A stretch of 64,000 nucleotides of DNA from Candidatus Heimdallarchaeota archaeon (GTDB lineage: Archaea > Asgardarchaeota > Heimdallarchaeia > Heimdallarchaeales > Kariarchaeaceae), in NCBI GenBank assembly GCA_030149205.1, contig JASBSB010000001.1, positions 519,142-583,141 of the forward strand. The letters are read 5' to 3'. Below the pieces are notes generated by a model that saw nothing but the letters and a program-made list of their open reading frames with translations, was not told where the DNA came from and did no database searches. The position numbers and the translations under genes were made by a program. Shown here one piece after another: positions 8,658 to 17,472 of this stretch (its first letter is position 1; each line of letters begins with the position of its first letter).

Positions 8658-9686
8658 ATGATACGAATAAATGGGGATATGTTTGAGGGAGGAGGGTCAA
8701 TTTTGAGACTTGCTGTGCCCTTAGCCCTCGGAATCAGAAAACCTGTCGAAATCTACAATATTCGCAAAAAAAGAAATAAGCCAGGATTGCGAACTCAGCA
8801 TTTGTTAGGGGTTCAACTACTCTGTGATTTGACAAACTCAAGGCTAAGTGGGGATGAGATTGGGAGCACCTCAGTCAAAATCACCCCTGGTGACTTTAGG
8901 TATAAGAAACTGAATATAACAATCCCAACTGCTGCTTCAATCACTTTGCTCATTCAGATGTTTCAGAATTACTCAATTCTAAGTAATAATGATATTAAGG
9001 GAAGTTTTGTGGGAGGTGGTTCTTCAGTCAAATTTTCACCGAGTTGGGCAGAATTACGTTATTGTATTCGGGAATATCTCAAGTTGTTTGGCTTGGATAT
9101 TCAGCTTAATTTAGAGAAAGCTGGCTATTTCCCTAAGGGTAAGGCTAGGGGTACATTTGAAATTAATCGGACGTTTCGAGATTATAAGATTGAATTAACA
9201 GAGACATTAGAAGAAATCACACAAATCGATATTTATTCCGAAGCCAGTAGAATTTTAAGCAAGGCTGAAGTCGCAGAGCGACAGATCACAGGTACATTAG
9301 CCAATCTACAGCCTGAGATCAAAGATCTGGTTAATACTCAGCAGGTTGATTATCTTGACGGGCCTCCAGGGAGCTGTATTACAGCAGTTGTTGAGGGAAC
9401 CATTCGCAAATCGTATTCTGTGGTTGGTGAACGGGGAGTTCGTTCAGAAATTATCGGTGAAAACTTAGCCAACAAAATTAACGCTAACCTGTATAAACCA
9501 GGGATAGACATTCATATGAGTGACCAGTTGATCATCCCACTACTTACTGCACTTCCAGGAAGTAAATTACTAGTTAGAAAAACTCTGCATGTTGAGGCTA
9601 ATTTGTATGTCATAGCAAAATTCTTTGATAAAAAACAATTTATGAGAGAGGAGAGAGGAGAACTAATTCTATTAACTAAGTTGTAA
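8658..9686 (+). CDS. rtcA: RNA 3'-terminal phosphate cyclase
   Basis: 342 residues. It opens MIRINGDMFEGGGSILRLAV, matching the EGGGQILR block of RtcA, and carries KKRNKPGLRTQHL. The adenylated histidine lies in DIHMSDQLIIPL (His286), equivalent to the catalytic His of E. coli RtcA. The enzyme converts RNA 3'-phosphates to 2',3'-cyclic phosphates using ATP. I chose the ATG at 8658, one codon after an in-frame TTG, because family members start right at this strand. It lies between the divergent transporter gene and the convergent ribosomal operon. Confidence 0.93.
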   Translation: MIRINGDMFEGGGSILRLAVPLALGIRKPVEIYNIRKKRNKPGLRTQHLLGVQLLCDLTNSRLSGDEIGSTSVKITPGDFRYKKLNITIPTAASITLLIQMFQNYSILSNNDIKGSFVGGGSSVKFSPSWAELRYCIREYLKLFGLDIQLNLEKAGYFPKGKARGTFEINRTFRDYKIELTETLEEITQIDIYSEASRILSKAEVAERQITGTLANLQPEIKDLVNTQQVDYLDGPPGSCITAVVEGTIRKSYSVVGERGVRSEIIGENLANKINANLYKPGIDIHMSDQLIIPLLTALPGSKLLVRKTLHVEANLYVIAKFFDKKQFMREERGELILLTKL

Positions 9687-9760
9687 TTATCCCTTTATTA
9701 GACTATTTTAGATTAATTTTTATTGATCTTTGAATAAGAATTCAAAGTTCCTACATAACT

Positions 9761-10189
9761 TTAACGATACGATTTCTGGAAACGGGCTCTTGCACCACGT
9801 CCACCGAATTTCTTCGGTTCTGTTCTTCTAACATCTCCAGAGATCATTGTTTTGTCATATTCATTAAAAATAGTGTTCACTTCAACACTATTGTGATATT
9901 TGGATAAAGCCCTAGCCAAAGCTATTCTGATAGCATCAGCCTGTCCCATCCAACCACCACCAATCACCTTTATCTTGATATTTAAATTAGCTTTGAATTT
10001 ATTTCCTAATAAAGTCAATGGCTCTAACATCCTATCTCTGGCAAACTCATTAGCAAAAGCCTTTACATTTAATCCATTTACTCTTATGATTGTTTCAGAA
10101 TCAGCATCCAGCAATCTCACTCTTGCAACAGATGATTTTCTTTTTCCAGAGGCTAATATTACTTTGGTTTTATTTTCTTTCTTTGCCAT
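9761..10189 (-). CDS. rps9: 30S ribosomal protein uS9
   Basis: 142 residues with the family hallmarks: SGKRKSSVARVRL near the start, GGGWMGQADAIRIALARAL in the middle, and the C-terminal tail GARARFQKSYR that reaches the P-site tRNA. A ribosome binding site AGGTGAT lies five bases before the ATG on the minus strand and sits next to the uL13 stop, so the two are translationally coupled. It is the last gene of the eL18-uL13-uS9 operon. Confidence 0.97.
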   Translation of the reverse strand: MAKKENKTKVILASGKRKSSVARVRLLDADSETIIRVNGLNVKAFANEFARDRMLEPLTLLGNKFKANLNIKIKVIGGGWMGQADAIRIALARALSKYHNSVEVNTIFNEYDKTMISGDVRRTEPKKFGGRGARARFQKSYR

Positions 10190-10199
10190 AATAGATCAC

Positions 10200-10637
10200 C
10201 TATAGTGCGTACCTCCAACCCAGTTCCCTGCTTAACTCTTTAAGAGTCAAAAATTCAGATTTGTTTCTGAACTGGGCACTGTCAATAGTTTCAAAGGTTT
10301 GTGATTTGAGCTCTTCAGGGGTGCTTATATAGACTGTTAATCTCTTAAAGGCATCCTTTCCAGATGGAGTTTTATATGGTAACATTCCTCTGACTGTTCT
10401 TCTGATGATTCGATCTGGAAATCTCGGAAAGAAAGGACCACGTCTGGGATTTGTAAGTGTTCTTCTCGCTCTTGCATTCAGGTACTTCGAAAGGACAAAC
10501 TTACGACTACCAGTTACTACAGCTTGTTCAGCATTAACAACTATTACATTTCTTCCTGCAAGCAGATGTGGAACAAGTGAGGAACTTAATCTTCCTAAAA
10601 CAAGATTTTTTGCATTAATATATACTGTCTCATTCAT
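10200..10637 (-). CDS. rpl13: 50S ribosomal protein uL13
   Basis: 145 residues. It matches archaeal/eukaryotic uL13: NAKNLVLGRLSSSLVPHLLAG at the N terminus, GPFFPRFPDRIIRRTVRGMLP in the middle and a helical C terminus with KELSRELGW. An AGGTGA ribosome binding site precedes the ATG by six bases. It lies between eL18 and uS9 with gaps of about ten bases, the usual archaeal order. Confidence 0.97.
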   Translation of the reverse strand: MNETVYINAKNLVLGRLSSSLVPHLLAGRNVIVVNAEQAVVTGSRKFVLSKYLNARARRTLTNPRRGPFFPRFPDRIIRRTVRGMLPYKTPSGKDAFKRLTVYISTPEELKSQTFETIDSAQFRNKSEFLTLKELSRELGWRYAL

Positions 10638-10647
10638 TTTTTTTCAC

Positions 10648-11007
10648 CTATACAATAATCCTGACCTTTGTCCCTTTGGGGTTGTCTTTTACCAAATCCA
10701 TGATATTAAGAGTTTTCCCCTTAGCAGCATTTATTTTAGCCTTTGCACTGTCACTAAATGCTAATGCTGCAATAGTTATTGGTCCATTTAACTCACCAGA
10801 ACCAAGCACCTTGCCAGGTACAACAATTACTTCATCCTTTTTTTGATATCTGGTAATTTTGCTTAAATTGACCACGACTTTTCTTCTTCGTGGTTTTTGT
10901 ATTTGTTTTGACACTGCTCGCCATATAGGAGCTTCGTTTTTGTTTGCTGCAACTTTCAGACTCCTAATCAAGCTCGCAACGATGGGATTTGTTGGATTAC
11001 TAACCAT
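10648..11007 (-). CDS. rpl18e: 50S ribosomal protein eL18
   Basis: 119 residues of the archaeal eL18 (L18e) family. SNPTNPIVASLIRSLKVAA occurs at the N terminus, RRRKVVVNLSKI in the middle, and VVVPGKVLGSGEL, the conserved glycine-rich segment, after that. It is the first gene of this three-gene ribosomal operon. In most archaea rpoD lies just upstream on the same strand; here rpoD is divergent. Confidence 0.97.
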   Translation of the reverse strand: MVSNPTNPIVASLIRSLKVAANKNEAPIWRAVSKQIQKPRRRKVVVNLSKITRYQKKDEVIVVPGKVLGSGELNGPITIAALAFSDSAKAKINAAKGKTLNIMDLVKDNPKGTKVRIIV

Positions 11008-11054
11008 TCGTTACTTCTTCCTCGCTTAAAGCTAAACTTCTTTTATAGACATTG

Positions 11055-11062
11055 TTTATAAA
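11055..11062 (-). promoter_or_regulatory. TATA box of the eL18-uL13-uS9 operon
   Basis: The symmetrical TTTATAAA lies 48-55 bases upstream of the eL18 ATG on the minus strand. Normal archaeal spacing puts transcription start near 11030 and leaves a leader of about 20 bases. It is the best TATA match between the divergent eL18 and rpoD genes. Confidence 0.55.
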
Positions 11063-11147
11063 TCTCAGTTTACATTTCACCATGGTTGAAGCATATCATC
11101 AATCACTTGTAACTAATCGACACTGTTTTAACTTTCTCGAAAATATG

Positions 11148-11155
11148 TATTTAAG
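11148..11155 (+). promoter_or_regulatory. TATA-like box for rpoD, giving a leaderless transcript
   Basis: TATTTAAG is centred about 26 bases before the ATG at 11177. That spacing would start transcription at the start codon itself. This is one reason to prefer ATG 11177 over the in-frame GTG at 11168. Confidence 0.45.
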
Positions 11156-11176
11156 CCTAATTTTAGTGTGAGTTTT

Positions 11177-11998
11177 ATGGCAATTGATGTTACTCCAATT
11201 GAACAAGAAGAACGGATGCGATTGAAATTTATTGTAAAGAACACCAATCCAAGTTTTATGAATGCACTCCGTAGAACCGTCCTAATGGATGTCCCCACCA
11301 TAGCAATTGATGAAATCATAATGATAGAAAACACAACTGCCATGTTTGATGAGTATATCGCACATAGGCTCGGTCTAATACCTCTAAACAGTGAGATAGA
11401 GGAGATGAACTTTGCTGATCAATGTGAGGGGTGCGATGGATCTGGTTGTTTTATGTGTACAAGAACACTCTCAATAACTCAAGAAACTGATAAAAACTAT
11501 GAGAAAACGGTATATAGCAAGGATCTAGATCCAAGAGATGACAGAAGGGTATATCCAATGGTTGATGATGTTCCAATTATGAAAATGGGTAAGGATCAAC
11601 GATTGATGCTGGAAGCTATAGCAAGGTTGAACACAGGAAGGACACATGCCAAATTTCAACCCGTCGGAACGATTACTTATCAGTACATGCCAAAAATAGA
11701 GATCAATTCCAAAGTTTCATTTGAGGAGGAAATTGTTACCACATGTCCCAAACACAACTTTAAGATCACTGACCACAAATTGGAACTTAATGACATCTAC
11801 AATGGTATCTGTCAAGGTTGTGTTAAAGATCTAGGTGAGGCTGTAAACGTCACATATGACCCACATGAAATAATCTTTGAGCTAGAAAGTACTGGGGCAT
11901 TAATCCCAGAAGAAATAATACTTAAAGCAACTCACTTGGTTGAGAAAAAACTAGAAAACTTTATAGAGAGTCTTCAAGAAGTCATGATGGAAAAATAA
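11177..11998 (+). CDS. rpoD: DNA-directed RNA polymerase subunit Rpo3 (D)
   Basis: 273 residues. The N-terminal dimerisation domain has the alpha-motif NTNPSFMNALRRTVLMDVPTIAID and HRLGLIPL. An inserted cysteine loop, CEGCDGSGCFMC (Cys83, 86, 91, 94), is a likely zinc or FeS site. The ferredoxin-like domain has Cys190, Cys212 and Cys215; the place of a fourth cysteine (218) is Asp, so the cluster motif is incomplete. The subunit pairs with Rpo11 to nucleate polymerase assembly. Usually rpoD sits upstream of rpl18e on one strand; here it is transcribed away from it. Confidence 0.96.
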   Translation: MAIDVTPIEQEERMRLKFIVKNTNPSFMNALRRTVLMDVPTIAIDEIIMIENTTAMFDEYIAHRLGLIPLNSEIEEMNFADQCEGCDGSGCFMCTRTLSITQETDKNYEKTVYSKDLDPRDDRRVYPMVDDVPIMKMGKDQRLMLEAIARLNTGRTHAKFQPVGTITYQYMPKIEINSKVSFEEEIVTTCPKHNFKITDHKLELNDIYNGICQGCVKDLGEAVNVTYDPHEIIFELESTGALIPEEIILKATHLVEKKLENFIESLQEVMMEK

Positions 11999-12074
11999 AA
12001 GAGATTCAATTTATATTAGCTGAATTTTCTGTATGAATCTTAGCTTTTTTATTTGATTTGAAAATAATAAATCT

Positions 12075-12305
12075 ATGCCGAAAGAATTATTGTTCGAGAG
12101 TTTAACTGAAAATATATACAATAGGACGTCACATATAGTAGCCGTCAGAGGGACAGGAAAAAACGAAGGGAAAATCAAATATAAATTTCGAACCCCAGGA
12201 ATGCTCTATACTGTGTTAGCGGATGAAGACCAACAAAAATCGATAGAAGCAGAGACCTCTAAAAGAAACATAGAGATAGAATTAGTCTCAATCAGAAATG
12301 CATAA
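12075..12305 (+). CDS. Small hypothetical protein, 76 residues
   Basis: I do not recognise this protein. It is soluble with a balanced charge, and the central KNEGKIKYKFRTPGMLYTVLADEDQ looks like a short beta-alpha fold ending in a strand (IEIELVSI). It lies 76 bases after rpoD on the same strand, with an AT-rich gap that could hold its own promoter. Length and position support a real small gene, but no function can be given. Confidence 0.5.
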   Translation: MPKELLFESLTENIYNRTSHIVAVRGTGKNEGKIKYKFRTPGMLYTVLADEDQQKSIEAETSKRNIEIELVSIRNA

Positions 12306-12385
12306 AAACTTGCCTATTCAAATGAATGTTCTAAATTAGATTTAAATAGAATCTTACTCAAGTAAAAATACTCAAAGGTGTTTAT

Positions 12386-12649
12386 ATGGCAGGTTTCGGA
12401 AGTGCTTTAAAAAATGCAATCTTATTCACAGTTTTCTCAATACCAGGCTTATTTGTCTCAATTTATCTCTTTATTTTTGGAATGAATTTTCTTATGTATT
12501 CTTATATCGTAAGCGGAAATTTTCAGATTGGAGTATCTCAAGCCTTTATATTCTTTTTCCTTTCACTATTATCGGCTTTTATACTGATTGGAATTCCATT
12601 TTTCAAATTCTTTTCTGATACTGTTGAAGATGGAATGATTGAATTTTAA
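12386..12649 (+). CDS. Small membrane protein with two transmembrane helices, 87 residues
   Basis: Two long hydrophobic segments (about residues 10-38 and 48-74) are joined by a short polar turn (YIVSGNFQIGVSQ), and the C terminus is acidic. No family is recognised. It stands between the 76-residue gene and tRNA-Pro, with its own AT-rich upstream region. The predicted location is the cytoplasmic membrane. Confidence 0.5.
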   Translation: MAGFGSALKNAILFTVFSIPGLFVSIYLFIFGMNFLMYSYIVSGNFQIGVSQAFIFFFLSLLSAFILIGIPFFKFFSDTVEDGMIEF

Positions 12650-12743
12650 TCCAAATGTAAATATTAGCTAAGCTTGTGTGTCTGTTATTACCCTAATAAT
12701 TAAATTAGGTTAAAATAAGCAAGAGTTAGAACGATTGTTCTAT

Positions 12744-12830
12744 GAGCTGGTAGTGAAGCTTGGTATCATGCTTGCTTGGGGAAAATATCCAATTTGCAAG
12801 TGATCGGGAGTTCAAATCTCCCCCAGTTCA
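12744..12830 (+). tRNA. tRNA-Pro (GGG) with a 13-base intron
   Basis: The cloverleaf folds fully. Acceptor GAGCTGG pairs with CCAGTTC, followed by discriminator A. T8-A9 is followed by a D-stem GTGA/TCAT, anticodon stem CTTGC/GCAAG, a five-base variable loop, and T-arm GGGAG-TTCAAAT-CTCCC. The anticodon loop is 20 bases, so 13 (12782-12794) must be removed. The intron lies between positions 37 and 38. The precursor forms a bulge-helix-bulge: TTGG pairs with CCAA between 3-base bulges GGA and TTT, placing both cuts exactly at the ends of this intron. After splicing the anticodon is GGG. CCA is not encoded. Confidence 0.9.
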
Positions 12831-12965
12831 TTTTAAATTACAATAGATACACCTATACTTTTAGAATTTTTTTGCTTATTTAATGTAAAATATGTATTTC
12901 CTAAGCAAAGTTGGACAAATCTAATCGGAAATAGTTATATTTGCCTTATTTTATGAACTCTTAAT

Positions 12966-12971
12966 AGGTGA
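12966..12971 (+). promoter_or_regulatory. Ribosome binding site pointing to a CTG start for ppdK
   Basis: AGGTGA is the same core seen before uS9, uL13 and glycerate kinase in this window. It lies six bases upstream of the CTG at 12978 and 84 bases from the first in-frame ATG, so it decides the start in favour of CTG. Confidence 0.6.
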
Positions 12972-12977
12972 ATTAAT

Positions 12978-15800
12978 CTGAAATCAATTTATGTATTTGG
13001 TGAAATTGAAGCTGATAAAGAGTTACTCGGTGGGAAAGGTGCATCACTTGCAACTATGACTAAACTTGGTCTTCCAGTACCCCCGGGGTTTACAATAGTT
13101 ACAAAAACTTGTATTGAATTTCTAAAATCGGGAGAAAAGTTAACTGATGAACTCATTGAAGAAATGAAAGTTGCTCTGAATAAGGTTGAGAAGAAGGCGG
13201 GTAAGGTGTTTGGAGATCCTGAGCATCCACTCTTGGTGTCTGTAAGGTCTGGTGCAAAAATTAGTATGCCAGGAATGATGGACACAGTTCTTAATGTGGG
13301 ATTAAATCCCAAAACAATGGAAGGGCTAATTAAAATCACAAACCACGAAAGGTTTGTCAAAGATTCGTATAGACGTTTAATAACGATGTTTGCTGATGTT
13401 GTCTGTGGGTTAGATATTTCAAAATTTGAAAATAAATTGGAGGAGGTAAAAACTGCAAACAAGTTAAGTTTTGATTATGAACTGACACCAGAACTCCTAG
13501 ACGGGTTAATTGTTGACTTTCTTTTAATTTTCAAAGAGTTGTATGGATCACCATTCCCTGAAGATCCAATGACACAGTTGTTGATGACGATTAAAGCTGT
13601 GTTTAAATCTTGGAATAACAAAAGAGCAATTGCTTATAGAAAATTTGAAGGTATTCCTGATGATATTGGAACTGCGGTTAATGTGCAGACGATGGTGTTT
13701 GGGAATTATGACGAGAACAGTGGAACCGGAGTACTGTTTACAAGGAACCCAGCTACCGGAGAAAAAGCACTTTATGGTGAATATTTAATGCAGGCACAAG
13801 GAGAGGATGTTGTAGCTGGGATAAGGACACCGGTTTCCATATCTGAGTTAAAAAAGCAATTACCCAAAATTTATTCGTCTCTCGAAAAATTTGCCTTGAC
13901 CTTAGAAAAACACTACAAGGACATGCAAGACATTGAGTTCACCATTGAAAGTGGTAAACTATATATCCTACAAACTAGGGCTGGAAAGAGAACGGGTACA
14001 GCTTCAGCGAAAATTGCATTAGATTTACTCTCCGAAGGTTTGATCTCAAAAGAAGAAGTCATTATGAGAGTGACTCCAAGAGATTTAGAGTCCAGTATGT
14101 TTCCAAGTATTGTTTGGGCAAATGAAAAATCACATGACTATTTCAACATAGAGGATTTTGAGACCAAGCTACATAAACACAGTATAGATGAATTGACCAA
14201 AGAAGCTAAGATATCACACGCTGAAATCATTGGAGAAGGTCTTCCAGCCGGACCTGGAGCTGCAGCTGGTCATATAATTTTCGATTCGGATCTTGCCGAA
14301 CAGTTAGCCAAAGGGCAGAAAGAGCCAAATTTTGATGTGAAACTTTGGAAAACAGTTGATGGAAAGAAAGTCCCAAAATTAATATTAATCAAAAAAGAAA
14401 CCTCACCAGAAGATTTTCACGGTATGGTAGCCTCAGAGGGCATCCTTACTATGACAGGAGGGCTAACATCTCACGCTGCTCTAGTTGGTAGACAGATAGG
14501 AAAACGAGTGATTGTAGGGGCAAGCAATTCTAAGATGGATCTTTTAGGTCATAACCTTAGAACCTCAGACGGAAGAATCTTAAGTGAAGGTGATGTGGTT
14601 ACGCTAGAGGTATTTGATCATGCGAGGGTTTATCTTGGCTCACTCCCAATTTACACACCAAATGAGCTTCCTGAAACATTTCTTACTATTCTAGACTACT
14701 GTGATGAAATTGCACAAATAAAAGTCAGAACAAATGCCGACAAACGGCTTGATGCAGAAACAGCAATGAAGTTCAAAGCAGTGGGAATCGGATTAGCAAG
14801 AACAGAGCACCAGTTCTTTGATGCATTGGACTTAGTTCAAGAAATGATACTAGCTGATACGAAATCAGAAAGGATTGAAACTCTTAACAAAATGCTAAGT
14901 TTACAACAAAAGGATTTTGAGGACTTATTTGAAGTGTTGAACGGAAAACCAGCAACTATACGTTTATTAGACCCACCATTGCATGAATTTTTACCTAAAG
15001 AGCTTGAAATCAGACAACGAGCATGGTTAGAGATGTTAAATCCTAGACAAACTGAAGAAAATTTGAGGATTTTAAGAAAAGTTATATATTATCAGGAAGC
15101 AAATCCCATGTTAGGGCTACGTGGTTGTCGGCTAAGTCTTCTGTTCCCAGAGATCACAGAGATGCAGGTTAGGGCGGTCATTCAAGCTGCACTTGCCGTT
15201 CACGATAGAGGTATTGTTGTACACCCAGAAATAATGATTCCATTGGTTGGGTTTAAAGAAGAATTTACAAAATCAAGAGAGATAGTTGATAGAATTGCAA
15301 AATTAGTGTTTGAAGAGAAAGGGAAACAGATAACTTATCATGTTGGTACAATGATTGAAATCCCAAGAGCGGCTCTCACAGCAGATGAAATTGCAGCAGG
15401 TGAGCTTGGAGCAGATTTCTTTTCATTTGGTACCAATGATCTTCATCAAATGACTTTAGGATTTTCAAGAGATGATGTAGGGAAGTTTCTACCCTATTAC
15501 GTGGACGAACATATTATACCAAGTGACCCGTTTCAGACAATAGATGTGGATGGTGTTGGTAAGTTGATGGATACCTGTGTCCAACTTGGAAGAAAGTCAG
15601 CCTCAGAGAGTGAAAAATATCTTAAAGTAGGAATTTGTGGTGAACAAGGTGGAGACCCCCATTCAATTGAATTTTGTTATAAGATTGGTCTTGATTATGT
15701 ATCTTGTTCTCCATTTAGGGTTCCAATTGCAAGGCTTGCTGCTGCCCAAGCTACTTTAAAGTTCCCCAAACCTGCCAAAAAATACCTAAAATCAAATTAA
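12978..15800 (+). CDS. ppdK: Pyruvate, phosphate dikinase (apparent CTG start)
   Basis: 940 residues if read from CTG at 12978. The enzyme interconverts pyruvate + ATP + Pi with phosphoenolpyruvate + AMP + PPi. The N-terminal ATP-grasp domain has GGKGASLATM and PVPPGFTI. The swivelling phosphohistidine domain has GGLTSHAALVGRQIGKRVIVGAS (His499). The C-terminal PEP-binding barrel ends with the proton-donor cysteine in GICGEQGGDP (Cys887). The first ATG (13056) would cut off the conserved FGE...ELLGGKGASLA strand. Upstream in frame there is only CTG or ATT before a stop, and AGGTGA at 12966-12971 sits six bases before the CTG. It stands alone and likely supports gluconeogenesis or glycolysis. 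Confidence 0.93.
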   Translation: MKSIYVFGEIEADKELLGGKGASLATMTKLGLPVPPGFTIVTKTCIEFLKSGEKLTDELIEEMKVALNKVEKKAGKVFGDPEHPLLVSVRSGAKISMPGMMDTVLNVGLNPKTMEGLIKITNHERFVKDSYRRLITMFADVVCGLDISKFENKLEEVKTANKLSFDYELTPELLDGLIVDFLLIFKELYGSPFPEDPMTQLLMTIKAVFKSWNNKRAIAYRKFEGIPDDIGTAVNVQTMVFGNYDENSGTGVLFTRNPATGEKALYGEYLMQAQGEDVVAGIRTPVSISELKKQLPKIYSSLEKFALTLEKHYKDMQDIEFTIESGKLYILQTRAGKRTGTASAKIALDLLSEGLISKEEVIMRVTPRDLESSMFPSIVWANEKSHDYFNIEDFETKLHKHSIDELTKEAKISHAEIIGEGLPAGPGAAAGHIIFDSDLAEQLAKGQKEPNFDVKLWKTVDGKKVPKLILIKKETSPEDFHGMVASEGILTMTGGLTSHAALVGRQIGKRVIVGASNSKMDLLGHNLRTSDGRILSEGDVVTLEVFDHARVYLGSLPIYTPNELPETFLTILDYCDEIAQIKVRTNADKRLDAETAMKFKAVGIGLARTEHQFFDALDLVQEMILADTKSERIETLNKMLSLQQKDFEDLFEVLNGKPATIRLLDPPLHEFLPKELEIRQRAWLEMLNPRQTEENLRILRKVIYYQEANPMLGLRGCRLSLLFPEITEMQVRAVIQAALAVHDRGIVVHPEIMIPLVGFKEEFTKSREIVDRIAKLVFEEKGKQITYHVGTMIEIPRAALTADEIAAGELGADFFSFGTNDLHQMTLGFSRDDVGKFLPYYVDEHIIPSDPFQTIDVDGVGKLMDTCVQLGRKSASESEKYLKVGICGEQGGDPHSIEFCYKIGLDYVSCSPFRVPIARLAAAQATLKFPKPAKKYLKSN

Positions 15801-15879
15801 ATTAGACAAGATTATTTACATCAAAGGTTAAAGTAGGGAGTAAATACCCCTCTTGGTTTTTTAGTGGTTGATAATTTGG

Positions 15880-17103
15880 TTAATGTAATTCTGGGATCTC
15901 AGGAACTTTGACCTCTAAATCTTGGTTTGTAAGTTCAGAAACTGTTTCCAAATCTTTTATAGTTGATTCTCGAATATTTTCTGCTTCTCTCAACTCTCGT
16001 TCTACAATTCTAATTTTGTCTCTTTTGATCCCCTCGATATGTTCCTTGATCTTTGTAATTTTCATATCTAGATTAAGGTCCTTTAGCTCCTCCTCTAGTT
16101 CTCCTCTTCTGACATACATTTTGTGAAGTGAATCATAGATTTCATCTAGTTTTGAACCTAACATCTCGTCTATTTGTTTTAAGGTTGATTCTTTTTTATC
16201 TTTTTTAATATGAATTTCTTGAGAAGTAATTTCATCTTTAATTGTTGTTAACAGGCCCTTTATTGAGTTAACAGATGAATTCTTTGCTATTGAAGTGGCT
16301 GGATCACTAATGAATTCTTTTGGAACGGTCAAATCACCCCTATCTTTAGATTTTGATTGTTTGTTCACATATTTCTTAATTGCCTTTTTTATGTCAGAAA
16401 ACTCTATATCTAGGTCTGTTTGTAGTTTCTTATATTTTTCCCTTAATTCAGTAAATTCCTTCTGTAAAGGGTGGTTTTCTAGCTCCTCTAATTCTTTCTC
16501 CTCATTTTCAATATCCTGGTCTTTCTCTTTGAGTGAACCTGTTTTTTCTTGAAGCTCGGAGATTAAATCATTGAGACGGTCTATATTACTTATAATATCA
16601 TCAATTAACCATAAACCTTGTTCAATGTTTGACTTTGGTTTATATTTTTCGTCCAGATATTTTTTTAGATTCTCTAGTTGCTTGTATACATCCCCATAAG
16701 CTTTATCAAGACTCTTTACACGTTTTTGATACTTCTTGTCTAAAAGTTTGATATACTTGCTCAGTGTTGAATCCGTTAGAGCATCTAATTTAGATTTTAA
16801 GTTTTCGTAAAATCTTGAAGTTGATTGAAGATTGATGTTTTCAGGAAATTCAACGTTATTAAGTAATTCTGAGACTCCCTCATAGATCCTATGACTATAT
16901 TTTTCTGTTGATGCAACATTTTCTAGATCATCAAGAACCTTAAAGTCATTAACAATTTTAGTGAGTGATTCCAAACTCCTATTGATCTTCTTAAAATATT
17001 TATCCTTAACAGTTTTCTTCTCTTTTGAGAGTACAGATTCCGATTGATTTTCGATATCTTCTCGAATTTTGTAAAGTTTTGAGTTGGTGGGAGCTTGTTC
17101 CAT
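15880..17103 (-). CDS. Coiled-coil protein, 407 residues
   Basis: The protein is almost entirely charged and helical, rich in Lys, Glu, Asp, Leu and Ile in heptad patterns from about residue 20 to 390. Breaks occur around VNKQSKSKDRGDLTVPKEFISDP (~250-275). There is no signal peptide or membrane span, so it is likely cytosolic and elongated. It lies 48 bases downstream of a Roadblock/LC7 gene on the same strand. That pairing suggests a scaffold or effector working with the Roadblock and small GTPase products encoded here. The function is inferred from context only. Confidence 0.7.
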   Translation of the reverse strand: MEQAPTNSKLYKIREDIENQSESVLSKEKKTVKDKYFKKINRSLESLTKIVNDFKVLDDLENVASTEKYSHRIYEGVSELLNNVEFPENINLQSTSRFYENLKSKLDALTDSTLSKYIKLLDKKYQKRVKSLDKAYGDVYKQLENLKKYLDEKYKPKSNIEQGLWLIDDIISNIDRLNDLISELQEKTGSLKEKDQDIENEEKELEELENHPLQKEFTELREKYKKLQTDLDIEFSDIKKAIKKYVNKQSKSKDRGDLTVPKEFISDPATSIAKNSSVNSIKGLLTTIKDEITSQEIHIKKDKKESTLKQIDEMLGSKLDEIYDSLHKMYVRRGELEEELKDLNLDMKITKIKEHIEGIKRDKIRIVERELREAENIRESTIKDLETVSELTNQDLEVKVPEIPELH

Positions 17104-17151
17104 AAATTATGCAGAACTTTAACATTTTTTAAGATTTCAATTAATCCGGAG

Positions 17152-17472
17152 TTAGACAGCCACAGTTTTTTTATCTCTAATCGCTATCACAATATATTCA
17201 TCTTCCAATGCAACCAAAATTTCTCCCTTGGTTACATCAATTGTAAAAAAGTTCACAGATCCTCGCCCAATTTGTTCAACAGAGTTTTTTGCTCTACCAA
17301 CTAAAGCTGAGAATAGTGCAGCCGTCTTTTCAGCATCCTCTGCTGTAAAACTGCTATCTTTCCCGCGATAGGTAAGAGGAAAACCTTCAATGCTCGCAAT
17401 TACTACAGCATACACTCCTTTATGTTCCATTAGAGAGTTTAATATTTGTGTAAAATTTCCTTGTGACAACAT
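17152..17472 (-). CDS. Roadblock/LC7 domain protein
   Basis: 106 residues, one Roadblock/LC7 domain. A first helix is followed by the strand GVYAVVIASIEGFPLTYRG, a long middle helix (AEDAEKTAALFSALVGRAKNSV), then the strands VNFFTIDVTKGEILVALEDEYIVIAI. Such proteins dimerise and bind or regulate small GTPases (MglB, Ragulator subunits, dynein light chain). The gene lies 250 bases from the divergent MglA/Arf-like GTPase at 17723 and is followed by the coiled-coil gene. Confidence 0.88.
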   Translation of the reverse strand: MLSQGNFTQILNSLMEHKGVYAVVIASIEGFPLTYRGKDSSFTAEDAEKTAALFSALVGRAKNSVEQIGRGSVNFFTIDVTKGEILVALEDEYIVIAIRDKKTVAV

